DNA of 64,000 nucleotides from Anagrus nilaparvatae (Eukaryota > Arthropoda > Insecta > Hymenoptera > Mymaridae): positions 62,001 through 126,000 of the forward strand of contig JAKSXM010000123.1 in the NCBI GenBank assembly GCA_022575985.1, given 5' to 3'. Under the pieces are notes generated by a model. It saw only the letters and a program-made list of their open reading frames with translations. It ran no database searches and had not been told where the DNA came from. A program made the translations under genes and the position numbers. Numbering within the stretch: position 1 is the first letter of the stretch; each line of letters opens with the position of its first letter. This document shows, piece by piece, positions 35,465 through 46,857 of the stretch.

Positions 35465-36264
35465 TAAATATTAATTTTCATAGTATACAATGTAGAAAAC
35501 ATTATTAAAAAATAAAATTTTAAACTAAATAATTAGGAACTTTCTTTAAATTAATAACATCGATTTTGTGCCCTTATAACTTTATAAGTACTATTCATGA
35601 AATTTGGGCAATATATAACGAACATTCTAAATAAAAATCTAATTTACGCTTTTACTAAAACTTATAATAGTGGTTCCTCGCCAACTGGACCTGAGTAGGC
35701 ATACTCAGAAACATAATTACTCTATAGAAACATATTACTCTATACATATGTGTAGCTGGTAAAAAAGTTTTTACTGGCGCCGGATTTATTCCAGCTACAT
35801 GTGTACTTGGGGTTTAGAGAGAATCAGAAGGGTAGCGGAAACTGGTCCTCACTTTTTTTTTCCACATGTGCAATAAAAAATAAGTCCTTCCAGCAATTTT
35901 TAGCTTTCTTCATTCGATCCTCAATTATTGACAGCCATTTGTATGTTTTTGGACTGTTACTGTAAATTGACTGTAAATTTTCTCATTATTACCACCAAAT
36001 GGCTGTCAATAATTAATAATCGAACATAGAATGCTATAGGAATAGCTGACAGAAAAGACTTAGTTTTAGTTGCTTTCTCGGAAAAAATTGTTTGGACCCA
36101 CTTCCGTAACTCTTTATACTCTAACTTGAGCTCAGTTAACATAGAATCCATAAATAATTTTTAAAACCAACTCTAATAATCATTTTTTTAAGATGCTTTG
36201 GGAAATAAAAAATATACAAAATAATTTTTTTAATAAAGAATTTAAAAAAATTTTATTATTACAG

Positions 36265-36395
36265 CTCTGGTTGCTTCTGCTACTTCAGTAGGTTTTAATT
36301 CCTATATTGAGATATTGAACGTTGATAGACCATTTTATTATCGTATCATAAATGAAGAAGTTATTCTTTTTGAAGGTTCTATAAAATCAACATAA
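36265..36395 (+). CDS. Serpin alternative terminal exon G (P1 Thr predicted)
   Basis: Acceptor TATTATTACAG; 43 codons. Loop ALVASAT-SVGF, then LNVDRPFYYRIINEEVILFE and GSIKST. Member of the C/D family, starting ALV like C and matching D at NSYI. AATAAA at 36450. Elastase-like specificity is the natural guess. Confidence 0.9.
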
Positions 36396-36492
36396 CAATG
36401 GTTATTATCAATAAATTTTGATAGTGTATAGTAGAAAATTTTATTTAAAAATAAAATTTAAAAAAAATTAATTATACTTTTTATTTCAATAT

Positions 36493-37112
36493 GAATATCG
36501 CTAGTTAAATTCGTTAAAAATTACTAGAGCGTTACCAATAAGGAGGCACGAGTGACATGGAATTACGCAGGTATGATTCCCTAATATTGTAAAAATATAA
36601 TAAAATTTTTATGCTGCAGAATAAAGTTATACTTATATGTTTTATAATTAAGAATGCATACTTGAGGCATATATGCTAAGGGCAAAATTAAAAAACCAAA
36701 TTAAAGGTGCAATTTTTATTCAATTGTAGCAATTATTTTTAAAAAATGCTTTATTTTACGATTATCGGATGAAAATAGGTACCAATTACTAAATAAAAAA
36801 TAAATAATCCCAAAATAGTGATATAGCGTTTACAAGCTAAAATTTTGGAATTCATTTTTTGGTAAACAGCACCTAATTTCAATTACGAATTCAAGAAACT
36901 TTTTAAAATAAATGCCAAGCTAATATTTTATTATCTTTATGGCATACAAAAAATTCTTGTTTTCAAGAAAATATTTTTCATAATTAATTGAGCATTTTAT
37001 TTTCGACAGTTTCTTCTTTTGTTATGCAATTAATATGGATTCCATATCACTCGTATCTTCTTATTGGTAACGTTCTAGTAGTTTTTCCCAGATGTAACTA
37101 GCGATATTTTTT
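36493..37112 (+). promoter_or_regulatory. Inverted-repeat pair in the G-H intron (possible pre-mRNA stem)
   Basis: The left arm (about 36493-36553) and right arm (about 37038-37112) are inverted copies with the same sequence as the D-E pair, including GTTACCAATAAG and GAGTGA(C/T)ATGGAAT. They keep the same order, distance and position relative to the paralogous exons. Retention in both blocks may simply reflect block duplication; a splicing role is a hypothesis. Confidence 0.45.
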
Positions 37113-37327
37113 ACCAGTATTTCTGCTTACCTGGGTGTGAAATATTTTCTTAAAAATAGTCCGAATAATTATATGATTTCGCATAAATAATGCTTCAAAT
37201 TGAGTTTAATGCTTAAACTAATACTTTTTTTAAAAAAAACTAACCTTAAAAGCATACATTAAAAAAAATTGTGCAAAATTTTTATTTATGGGTTTTAAAA
37301 TAAAAAATGTTAAAAAATTATTTGCAG

Positions 37328-37464
37328 GGGTTAATTTTGTTATGTTCGCTGCACCAGCCCCTCCAATTCCGAAAAAATATTTTATTGTGGACAGGCCATT
37401 TTATTACCGTATAGTAAATAAAGAAGTTGGTCTCTTTGAAGGTTCTATAAAATCACCAAAATAG
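37328..37464 (+). CDS. Serpin alternative terminal exon H (P1 Phe predicted)
   Basis: Acceptor TTATTTGCAG; 45 codons. Loop GVNFVMF-AAPAPP, then FIVDRPFYYRIVNKEVGLFE and GSIKSPK. P1 Phe suggests a chymotrypsin- or cathepsin-G-like target. AATAAA at 37530. Paralogue of exon E: the strand after DRPF is almost unchanged while P5-P1' is rewritten. Confidence 0.9.
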
Positions 37465-37745
37465 ATTAATTAAGAAATTAATTTTGTACTGAAAAATTTT
37501 ATATCAGGAAATAATTCAGTCTTATTTTAAATAAATAACATTCACTCTAACTATAACTTTGCAAGCAACCTTCTCAATTTCAGCATTTCACATATGCAGT
37601 TCAGGCCAAATGAGAATTTTTATTTTAGCACTTTAATCTTAAAAAACTAATATACTAATTATAAAATAAATAGCATCTAAAAAACAGGAAACATATTAAT
37701 TTTTATGGGTTTAGTTTTAAAAAAAATTATAAATATTATTTGCAG

Positions 37746-37879
37746 TTGTAGGTGTTATTACTTTTTCTGCTGCTCTTATTCCCGAGCATGAAGAATTACA
37801 TGTAGACAGACCGTTTTATTTTCGTATATTAAAAAAAGATGCTGTTATATTTGAAGGTTCTATAAAATCATTAAAATAA
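37746..37879 (+). CDS. Serpin alternative terminal exon I (P1 Phe predicted)
   Basis: Acceptor ATTATTTGCAG; 44 codons. Loop VVGVITF-SAALIPE, then LHVDRPFYFRILKKDAVIFE and GSIKSLK. P1 Phe with P1' Ser is a good chymotrypsin-like bait. AATAAA overlaps the stop, and another lies at 37928. It is the intact partner of the pseudoexon at 34614. Confidence 0.9.
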
Positions 37880-38588
37880 AATATTTTTTAAATTTTGATA
37901 CTTTGTAAAGGAAAAATTTTGTTCAAAAATAAAAATTATATAAAAAAAAATGAATTGTATTTGTTTATTTTAAATCAATATCAAAAATATCGAAATACAT
38001 ACGATGAAATGAATTTGGATCGTTTTAATACATTATCACTGAGGCGAACATTGTGTGCCTGTTGATATTTACCAGCTTAAATATTACGATTGAGGGTCAA
38101 AAGTTACAAAACAATTTTTCGAACAAAAATTTCACAGGATTTTTTCCAAAAAAATTTTTTTTTTATTTTTTTTAAATTTTTCCTCATTTTCAAAAATTGA
38201 TTTTATTAATTTTAAGAAACTTTTTTTTTATATGAAATAAAATAGAATCTTGAATCCAATAATCGCTTGCATACACAACACTTATCAGTATTTCAGTTTT
38301 ATAGTCAATTTAATCTACAACCTTTTAGGAAATAAATATATAAGGGATGATCATTTAAAAACAGACGTTTTTAGGTCTATTTTGCCGACAAAACGTTGAA
38401 AAAAACTTATTAACTCGAGGCTTCAATTCGGATAGTGATTTACATGAATTATTGGGCCATTCTTTACTTTTCTGGTCATGAGCCAATAACAAAAATCTTT
38501 CAAAAAAGAAATTAAAAAATTATGCAAAACTTTTCTTTAGCTATTTAATGTAAACTTACAAGTAAAAATATTGAAACACTATATCCAG

Positions 38589-38716
38589 GTAATTTTATAA
38601 CCTACACATCCGTTCCAATAAGAATCTATTTACATGTCAACAGACCATTTTATTATGAAATATTATATGAGGAAACTGGTATCTTTGAAGGATCTATAAC
38701 TATGTCAGCAAAATAA
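38589..38716 (+). CDS. Serpin alternative terminal exon J (weak acceptor)
   Basis: After ACTATATCCAG, 42 codons read in phase. Loop GNFITYT-SVPIR, then LHVNRPFYYEILYEETGIFE and GSITMSAK. P1 is Thr by counting or Tyr if shifted by one. The acceptor has almost no pyrimidine tract, so use may be rare or regulated. AATAAA at 38817. No close paralogue. Confidence 0.8.
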
Positions 38717-39650
38717 TACTTTTAATTTTGATACTGTACTTTTATATTCAAATATTTAAATTGTAAAAAAACCAAAAATCAAGCAACATGCCTACAAAAT
38801 GTATATTTTGATATGAAATAAAATAAAGTTATGAAAAATGAAATTTTCACTTATTAAGCAAAATTGGACAAATAGCATTTGCACAGCATTGTATTAGTAC
38901 ACTATAATTTTTATTAGTAAAAATAACGCTGAAACTAACACACAATTACATTTATCTCGGGCAAAAAGGCTATTTTCTAACCAGGGCGCCCCGTAACGTT
39001 TGCTCTATATATATTTAATAGCTGTTTTTTAAACCAAGGAAAAAAAATTGGTTTTGTCCTTACATGTAGTTATATGCACGAGCGAGTAAGCACGACAAAC
39101 ATACAAAAGTCGAATCCTATATTTTTACCCCTGGTTTAAAATATATTTTTACATATAAGGGGCAAAAAGCCATTTCGCTAGGATAGAACATAGGCTTTTT
39201 TGCCCTAGATACGTAAAACTATGTTTTCAATTATGGGGTAAAATATGAGGTTCGCCTTTTGTATGCTGGCTGCAAAATACAACTGCAAGCAAAGTTTTGA
39301 CCGATATTTTGTTCTTTGTTTTATGCACTAGAAGCTTTGCGTGCGTTTTTCCCCGAAGGAACCCCCACGTTTTATATGGAAATCAGTCTTCCGGTAAAAT
39401 TTAATGAAAATTAATGCGAAATGGACCATTTCCCAAAATTTTTGACTGATTTCACCAGAAAACCAATGTACATATAAAACGTGAGGGCCTTTTTTCAATT
39501 TGTTTTCAATAAAAATGTCGAATAACACTACAGTTGTTTTTATGGAAATTCGTTTAAGTTTAAATTAAAAATTAGTTTTTGTAAAATTCATAAATTCAGC
39601 TTTGAAATAAAAAATTTTTCATAAATTATTTTTGGCCTTTTAATTATCAG

Positions 39651-39787
39651 TAGTAGGATTGATGCCCTTGTCATTACCTCAAGAATATTATATGCAAGTA
39701 GATCGTCCATTCTACTTTGAGATAATAAGAAATGTGAAAGATCAAGACAGAATTACATTATTTTCTGGAAGTATAAAAAATTTTTAA
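39651..39787 (+). CDS. Serpin alternative terminal exon K (P1 Leu predicted)
   Basis: After CCTTTTAATTATCAG, 45 codons. Loop VVGLMPL-SLPQEY, then MQVDRPFYFEIIRNVKDQDR and ITLFSGSIKNF. P1 Leu with P1' Ser recalls chymotrypsin/elastase-inhibiting serpins. The longer turn after EIIR resembles ordinary serpins more than the B-I family. No AATAAA is seen within 200 bp. Confidence 0.9.
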
Positions 39788-40397
39788 ATTCAAAAAGGTA
39801 ATATATTAAAATTTGTATAAATGCTTTTTTTTATGTGTTTTGTATTATAAATTTATGTCAAAATTGTAAAAGCTTTTTTTATGTGCAGCTTTCAATCGAA
39901 TTACATTCATTCATAAATTATGTGTTTTGCATTTGTGTAAGTTTGACTGACTTTAAAATTAAATAATTGTAACAAATTTTTTTTTATTTTCAAATTTTTA
40001 TGTAGAGAGCAGGAAATATTTTTGGACTTATAATGAGAATATATAGCACTTGCGATTAATTAAAATTTTGTATCTTATAATAAATTATTTTCGTTCCGTT
40101 TTAAGATGAAACAACGTTGATTAGCGATTAAATTAAAATTAAATTATAAAGTTTGCTAACTTGTTCTAACGATCCTTATTTTTTATTTTTGTTCTTAAAA
40201 GTAATAAAAATAAACTTCTGCATTTAAAATATTTCAATATTTCCTGCTCTTCCCTTTTTGTACTAATCTGTGTTGTAAAAATACTGTCGAGATTTTCAAT
40301 ATTATACTAAAATTGTTATATTAAAATACCTGGACAGTAATTTTTGCAGTGTTACATAACAATAATTAAATAAAAAATTTTTTTCTATATTTTACAG

Positions 40398-40525
40398 AAG
40401 TTGAAATAGATTTAAGAATAGGAGATTTGATTGAAGATGTATTAGTAGATCGGCCATCAGTTTTCTTAATAAATTTCAAAAATGTCACAATATTTTCTGG
40501 GCGAATTATGGATCCATCTAGATAA
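40398..40525 (+). CDS. Serpin alternative terminal exon L (P1 Arg predicted)
   Basis: Acceptor ATATTTTACAG; 42 codons. Loop EVEIDLR-IGDLIED, then VLVDRPSVFLINFKNVTIFS and GRIMDPSR. P1 Arg predicts trypsin-like targets, such as the clip proteases of melanisation and Toll cascades (family knowledge, not shown here). AATAAA at 40571. Sister of exon M. Confidence 0.92.
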
Positions 40526-41888
40526 TTATTGTTGATCATCTAATTTATTATAATTAATTGAATTTAAATTAATAAAAACAAATATTTTTTGTGATAAATA
40601 ACCGAAAATTGTAATAAGTGTGCAAAAATTATTTTTGCTAAAAATTTTTTTAAATAAATAAAAGTATATTATTAAAAAAACTTATTTTCTTTTCTAAAAA
40701 ATTTATTTTAGAGGTTACTGACTTAAAATCTAAGTACCTCGAGAGTTAGCGAAATCTTTTTAAAGATTTCATACAAAGTTTCGAGTCAGTTGAAGTTCGA
40801 AGGTAATGTAAATTATGTAAATATATGCTTTTTCTATTTTGGCTTTGATTCTATGTAAGTCTGGTTCTATAGTACTGTTGTAAAAATAAACTTCAAAAGC
40901 TTTTTTTTTATGCACAGCTTCAATTAAATTATTTTTACGTAACTGTAAATTTCTGTAAATTGTAAAACGTTTTTGATTCTTTATATACGTATATTAAAAT
41001 TCAAGTTAAGAAATAAATTGTAAATAATTTTATCAAAAAATGAAATAAGTTTCTTCATTTTTTTTTTAATTCTAAAAAATTTATTTTATCAAATTAATAG
41101 AGAAGAGCAGGAAATATTGATAAATAATACTATTTTTCATTGATGCATTTTTGGTTCCTTCTATATAGGCAAGTACTCCATAAAAATTTAAGTGACTTTT
41201 AGCAAACCACCCTATTCCTAGATCTTTGGCCAAGGATCCATGGAAAACTTGGTAATTTAGTAAAGGCATCAATGTGTCTCTTTTGAAGCCAAGCTAAACT
41301 TTTACATTTTACTCGATAAAGCTTTTTGTTTACATGTCCAAAATTTTAGCTTAAGCACCTTTGTTATTAAACGCCAATGTTATCTAGACAGGACCCTGAT
41401 ATTTATAACCAGCGTCTCAAAAAGGGATGCTTTTGGGTAGCTTTTGCTAATTTACGGGAGTAGCCCCAATTTCTCAAAATCCCAAAATTCGTGATCAGCG
41501 ACCCATATACATATTTAGATCGAATCTGGTGATGGCCATAAAGTATTCTGCATTCACCTCCCCATTCCACCGTATATTGACTATATAGTTACAATCTTTC
41601 AGAAATTTTTTTAAATTTGCCTGAAAAAGATGAGTTAAAATTGAAGAATCCGAAAATTTAGTCAGAATTTTCCAAAATTTTAATCCACAAACAGAAAAGT
41701 GAATTCCGAAAATTTTGGCCAGAATCTTTCCAGATCCCAGAAAATGTTTATATATCATTTTTTTACAAGATTTTATTACATTTTTGAAATTCTAAAAAAA
41801 TTAAGGAAATAAATATTTCCTGCTCTTCCAAATAAATTAAAAAATATATATTTACAATAAAAAATTATAATTTTTATTTGTTTTACAG

Positions 41889-42025
41889 AAGTTGGGTTTG
41901 AAAACAGAATAGGATTTGAATCCTACGAAGACGCAACATTATTGATAGATCGACCATCAATTTTTTCAATAAATTTCAATGATGATTCAATATTTACTGG
42001 AAGAATTATGAATCCATCTGGATAG
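41889..42025 (+). CDS. Serpin alternative terminal exon M (P1 Arg predicted)
   Basis: Acceptor TTGTTTTACAG; 45 codons. Loop EVGFENR-IGFESYEDA, then LLIDRPSIFSINFNDDSIFT and GRIMNPSG. P1 Arg and P1' Ile match exon L while P5-P2 differ, giving two trypsin-type variants with different subsites. L and M replace the usual DRPF with DRPS. Confidence 0.92.
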
Positions 42026-43235
42026 TCACAATTATTTTCAATTAAATTTAAATTTAACCAAATTAATATGTATTTATTTCAAATTATTTAAAAACTACTT
42101 TTATTTTTTAATTTCAAAATACTTAAAAAAAAATAATAATTATAATTATTTATAATATTCTTTCTCTTTCTTGAAATAATTTTGCATGTGCTATAAAATA
42201 ATCAAGAAAATAAAAACAGTAATTTATTATTGAAAATTAAAATTTTCGTTTTTTTAAGAATTTTAATAATTTTAATAATTTATAAATTTGTAATGAAATA
42301 AGAAGTGTAAAATTGTACTTTATTGTTTATTATAACTTAAAGCCACAAAAGAGGCTTTATATGATTTTTTATCGAACGTTTAAAGACAATGGTGTATTTT
42401 CTACCTTCAGAGGATCATTTTTTTTGCATTTAAATAAATCATGTCTTAAACCGAAGGAAAAAAGACCGCTGGATCCAGAAACTTTCTGAGAGGTGGAAGG
42501 AGTAATTCAATTAAAATTTTATTAAAAAACGAGTACATTTTTGGTTTTCAAGAGAAGGTGATTAATCCCTTCGGCTTTCGCTGAAGAAAATTATAAAGTT
42601 TAATTTTTCAATGCATAAAACCACATACTTTCCCCCTTGTTTAACAAAATACTATTTCTTCGACAATTAAGGAAAAATAAATCATCTTGCTACGCAGTGG
42701 CCGGAAAATGAAAAATTTAAGTTTATCGTTGCATAAATCAATCCTTATAATTATAAGGATTGAAATTAATTAATTAAAAATTATATTATAGTCATATTTA
42801 TAAGTATGTTATATTTTTATTATATGAAAAAATTCTAAAAAAATTCTGAACACACGTCAAAGTTCATCAGGCGTTAAGAGTTTAGAAATTTCGAATCTTC
42901 TTTTATTAAATTTTAGCAAAAGTTATCAAAAATCATGAATTTTGTTAAATTTTATATACAGTCCCAAGTGGCAGAATCCTTTACCGAATCTGCAAATATA
43001 TGAAAAATACCTCGAAAAAAATAATTAATTTTGTTGGAAAAAATTTTATTAAGAAATTGAAAAAGAAAAAAAAATAATTTAGGTACCTAATTGGCATATT
43101 TATAGTATCTACTTGAATTCGAAATTTTGAGATAATGACTAAAGTTTTTGAATTTTTTCTTTTAACTAATTTTTTTTTGGTTTAAAAGATTATAAAAATA
43201 AAAATAATGAAATTATTTTACTTAATTTTTTTTAG

Positions 43236-43375
43236 CAAGTATTATGGTTCTAAAAATTGGCCTTTTCCATGAACCACCAACATATTTACATATTGACAAA
43301 CCATTCATCTATATGATAAGATCATCAAAAGCAACATTATTCCAAGGTTTTATAAGTGATCCAAGTTTAAAATAA
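43236..43375 (+). CDS. Serpin alternative terminal exon N (P1 Lys predicted), last of the array
   Basis: Strong acceptor, TTTTTTTTAG; 46 codons. Loop ASIMVLK-IGLFHEPP, then LHIDKPFIYMIRSSKATLFQ and GFISDPSLK. P1 Lys predicts a trypsin- or plasmin-like target. DKPF replaces DRPF and the body is close to canonical serpins. AATAAA at 43407. No further serpin exon is found downstream. Confidence 0.92.
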
Positions 43376-44703
43376 TTTTAAATTTGTTAAATTAATAATA
43401 GTTAAAAATAAAAACAGCCATTTTTTTTTTTAAATATTGATCTTTTTATTTCGTAAATACATATTCATAAAATGTCTTGTCCTAGACCTTCCAAAATTGA
43501 ATCAATTCGTAGAGAATTAAGAAGAAATAAAATTTAGAATTTTTTATCATTTAACTGTATTTAGAATCCAAAGATTGTAAAAAAAATTTTTTGAAAAATG
43601 TAAGTTGGACTGAAGAGTCACTAAAATTGAACAAAAATATTATTTTCCAAAACATACGACAAAAAAAAGTTCCTCCACCATTTTTTAGCTTCCTACGCCA
43701 AATTCTCTAATTAATTACTGCAACTACTTTTAGATTTTTGATAATTTAAAATTAAAACTTAGAAAAAAAAATTTTTCTCAGAATTAAAACTTGGCAAATA
43801 AATGCTAAAGGGCAAAGTGAACAACTTTTAACTAAAAAGAAATACCGATGAATAAATTGATCCTTGAGGACGAAAGCAGACTTTGAAAGTACAAAAAATA
43901 TGTGCTGTTTTTATTAAAACTGATTAAAACAGCCTTATCGGGTACGAATTTTTTCGCAAACAAAATGGGTCCCTTGGGGCTAAAATAAAACTCTGATTCA
44001 AAAGTTGAGTGAAAAAATGAAATGCTAATCCAAAATTTGATTTCCAGGGGTAAAAATTGACTATGCGGGTACAAAAATAAATTAATAAATTAATCCCTAT
44101 CCAGATACACTCTTTGAGTATTGCTTTTATCGTCTATAGAAAGAACTCGTCAAAAACGGATGTGTCTGTTGGGCTAAGAATATTTTTATACCTGAAATAT
44201 TATTCAGCCAACTATATAAATGAAGCTGAGTCTTATCAAACTTAAGTTTTGCAATCGACATTTTTTTATTTAAGTTTTTTAATATTTTTTAATGAAAATT
44301 TAAAAAAAATTTTGTAATGAACATCTTTCAATTGATGTTTTTAATGAAAGAGTTTCAATATTTTTTAATGTCATTGTAAGAAATTTTCTGATCATTAGCT
44401 TAAGTTTTAAAGATAAATTTAAAATAAATGTAAAATAAGCTTATAAAACTACGAATACAGATGTAAATAATTTTTTTTTCTTTTTTAAGAAATATGATTT
44501 TTATATGAAATAATAATTTTATACGAAATTTTTTATTTTTAATGTATACAAACTTTTAAGATAAATAATTTTGTCCTACTGATTATTTAAAAATTTAATT
44601 AGGAATATATTTTGAGCATAAAAGTAAAATATGGGTCAAATCTAGACATTTAATCTGGCGCAAGTATGACCGAGGATTTAACATATATATGTATATATAT
44701 TTT
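43376..44703. other. 3' flank of the serpin locus
   Basis: AT-rich, with no further DRPF-type exon and no recognisable gene. It separates the serpin from the foldback element at 44704. Confidence 0.5.
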
Positions 44704-46210
44704 GTGATATATATGTTACACCCCATTTGTGAAATTGACCATTTCGTGAATTGGTCAAGTAAAATGACCAATTCGTGAACTGGTCAAATTTAAGAGATCT
44801 GTTGACCAGTTCGTGAAATGGTTAATTTTTTTTGACCAATTCGTGAAATGGTCAAAAAAAATAAAATTTATTTCACAAATGGGTCAACGAAATTTTATTC
44901 TTTATTTTGAATACTTGTAAAAAATTATTAGGAACTATTTTTTTTTTTTTAACTGAAATCAACAAACTTTATTTATTTCTAAACCAATATAATTAATAAT
45001 TATTATAATAAATAAAAAAATCATTTTTTTTTAATTTTATCACATTTTTCAGAAATTTCACTTTTTAATCAAATTTTCAAAAAATTTTATTTTTCCCAAA
45101 AATAGTAAAAATTGAATATCTCCAAAAGTACGATAGCTGAGTCGCAAAACTATGGCCTATGTCACCCGCAAATATAATAACGCTATCTATTATTAACGCT
45201 ATAATTAAGAGATTCTGACTGTAAAATGGATCGCTTGCAAATTTTTTTATTTCAAACTAATTTAAAGTAGCGCGGGTAAACGGCGGAACTTTGATGGCCG
45301 GATATACTCGTCAAGAACCCAAATACCGAAAAATCTCATAAATAAACTGAGTATATTTTGGCCTAATCTAAAAATCTAGGCTATTCCGGGCTGCCATACT
45401 TTAACTTTTTTTTCCGAAAAATCGGCCAACTTTTTGACCTGTAACTTTTTCCTGAACCCGCGGCCAAAAAAACCGAAAGTGAGTATGTTTTGGTCTTGGC
45501 TATCTCTGAAAAGAAATTCAGCTGTCATACTCACACGCGCTGTTTACCATAGCGCATAATATTTTAACCAGCTTCAAAAATATTTAAAAAAATTTTTTAA
45601 ATACCTCCATTTTGAAATAATATTAAAAATTTAATAGAGTACGCAAAACTTGGTGCCAAATCAAATACTACAAAGTGTGACAGTAAAATTTTTCGATATT
45701 CTCAGTATATTTCAATTTTTGTTACAAATTTTTAAAAACGTTATCAAGTTCAAAAACAATAAAAATTGAATATCTCCAAAAGTACAATAGCTGAGACACA
45801 AAACTATGGCCTATGTCACCCGCGGACTTTTCTTTATTTTTTTCTTTATTTTCTTTATTATAAATTTTCAAATGTATATAGTAGTAAGATAAATATATAA
45901 ATAATTTTTTTTCCTAAAATTTATTTTAATATTTTCCTACTTTTGCAGCTTGCAATTTTCTTAAACCGTTGACGTTATAATGATCATAAACATTTAAAAT
46001 TTCTTCTCTATATGAAAATTTGACGTTGACCAATTTGTGAAATAAATTTTATTTTTTTTGACCAATTCACGAACTGGTCAAATAATTTGACCATTTCACG
46101 AACTGGTCAGTTTAATTTTCATAGCATTGACCAGTTCACGAATTGGTCAATTCACTTGACCAGTTCGTGAATTGGTCAATTTCACAAATGGGGTGTGACA
46201 TATATATCAC
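44704..46210. mobile_element. Foldback element with arrays of short palindromes in its arms
   Basis: The outer ends GTGATATATATG and CATATATATCAC begin inverted arms of about 190 bp (44704-44890 and 46020-46210). Each arm carries four or five variants of a 20-22 bp near-palindrome, TGACCARTTC plus GAAYTGGTCA with its two middle bases changing. The 1.1-kb centre has no long frame but contains a direct repeat of about 60 bp (45113-45172 and 45757-45823, sharing TGAATATCTCCAAAAGTAC). It is non-coding, so non-autonomous. The palindromes may be transposase or host-factor binding sites; that is inference. Confidence 0.8.
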
Positions 46211-46857
46211 CCTAAAGGTAAATTATTAAAAAAATATAATAAATTTTTATGGACAGGGTAATAATTCTTTATTGTTTCATAAACATTTTACATAATTATG
46301 CAATATGCATATATATTATTACTATATATAATTATTTTATTGGCACTTCAATCATTTATAACTTGGATAATCCAAGTGAGGTATAAGGCACTTTATAATA
46401 TAAATATTACGGCTCTTTATTTACCGTATGTCTTATAAAATAAAATTATATAAGAGATCTCTATTAATTTATTTTTATGCACATATTATCTGCGCAATTA
46501 AACAAAATATAATAAAATAATTACAATTGATTTTTTGTTTTACTTGTTAAACAATGATTATTTATGCTTAAATTTTTCTTAAAATATTTTTTTTTTTAAC
46601 AATAATTAATAAATGCAATACAAAATTATATGCTGATAGATATTCTGAATAATATTCTGAAATCATTAAAATTTGAAACGAAATCAAAGGTCATTTAATT
46701 AAACAAAAAAATGTTCAATCTTTTACAAATTTTTACCTAAATTTTTTATATAAACCTTATAAATATGGTAGCATTACATAACATAAAAATAAGTCTTTGA
46801 GAAAAAAATATACTTGGCCAAAAAAAAATCTGGTTCTTAATAGAAAATCCAATTTTC
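46211..46857. other. 3' untranslated and intergenic sequence
   Basis: AT-rich. TTTATT at about 46268, which is AATAAA on the minus strand, could end the transcript of the minus-strand gene that follows. Confidence 0.45.

Noticed and set aside
41495..41758. Minus-strand 87-codon frame between serpin exons L and M
   Set aside because: No splice context, poor composition, and it lies in an intron between alternative exons.
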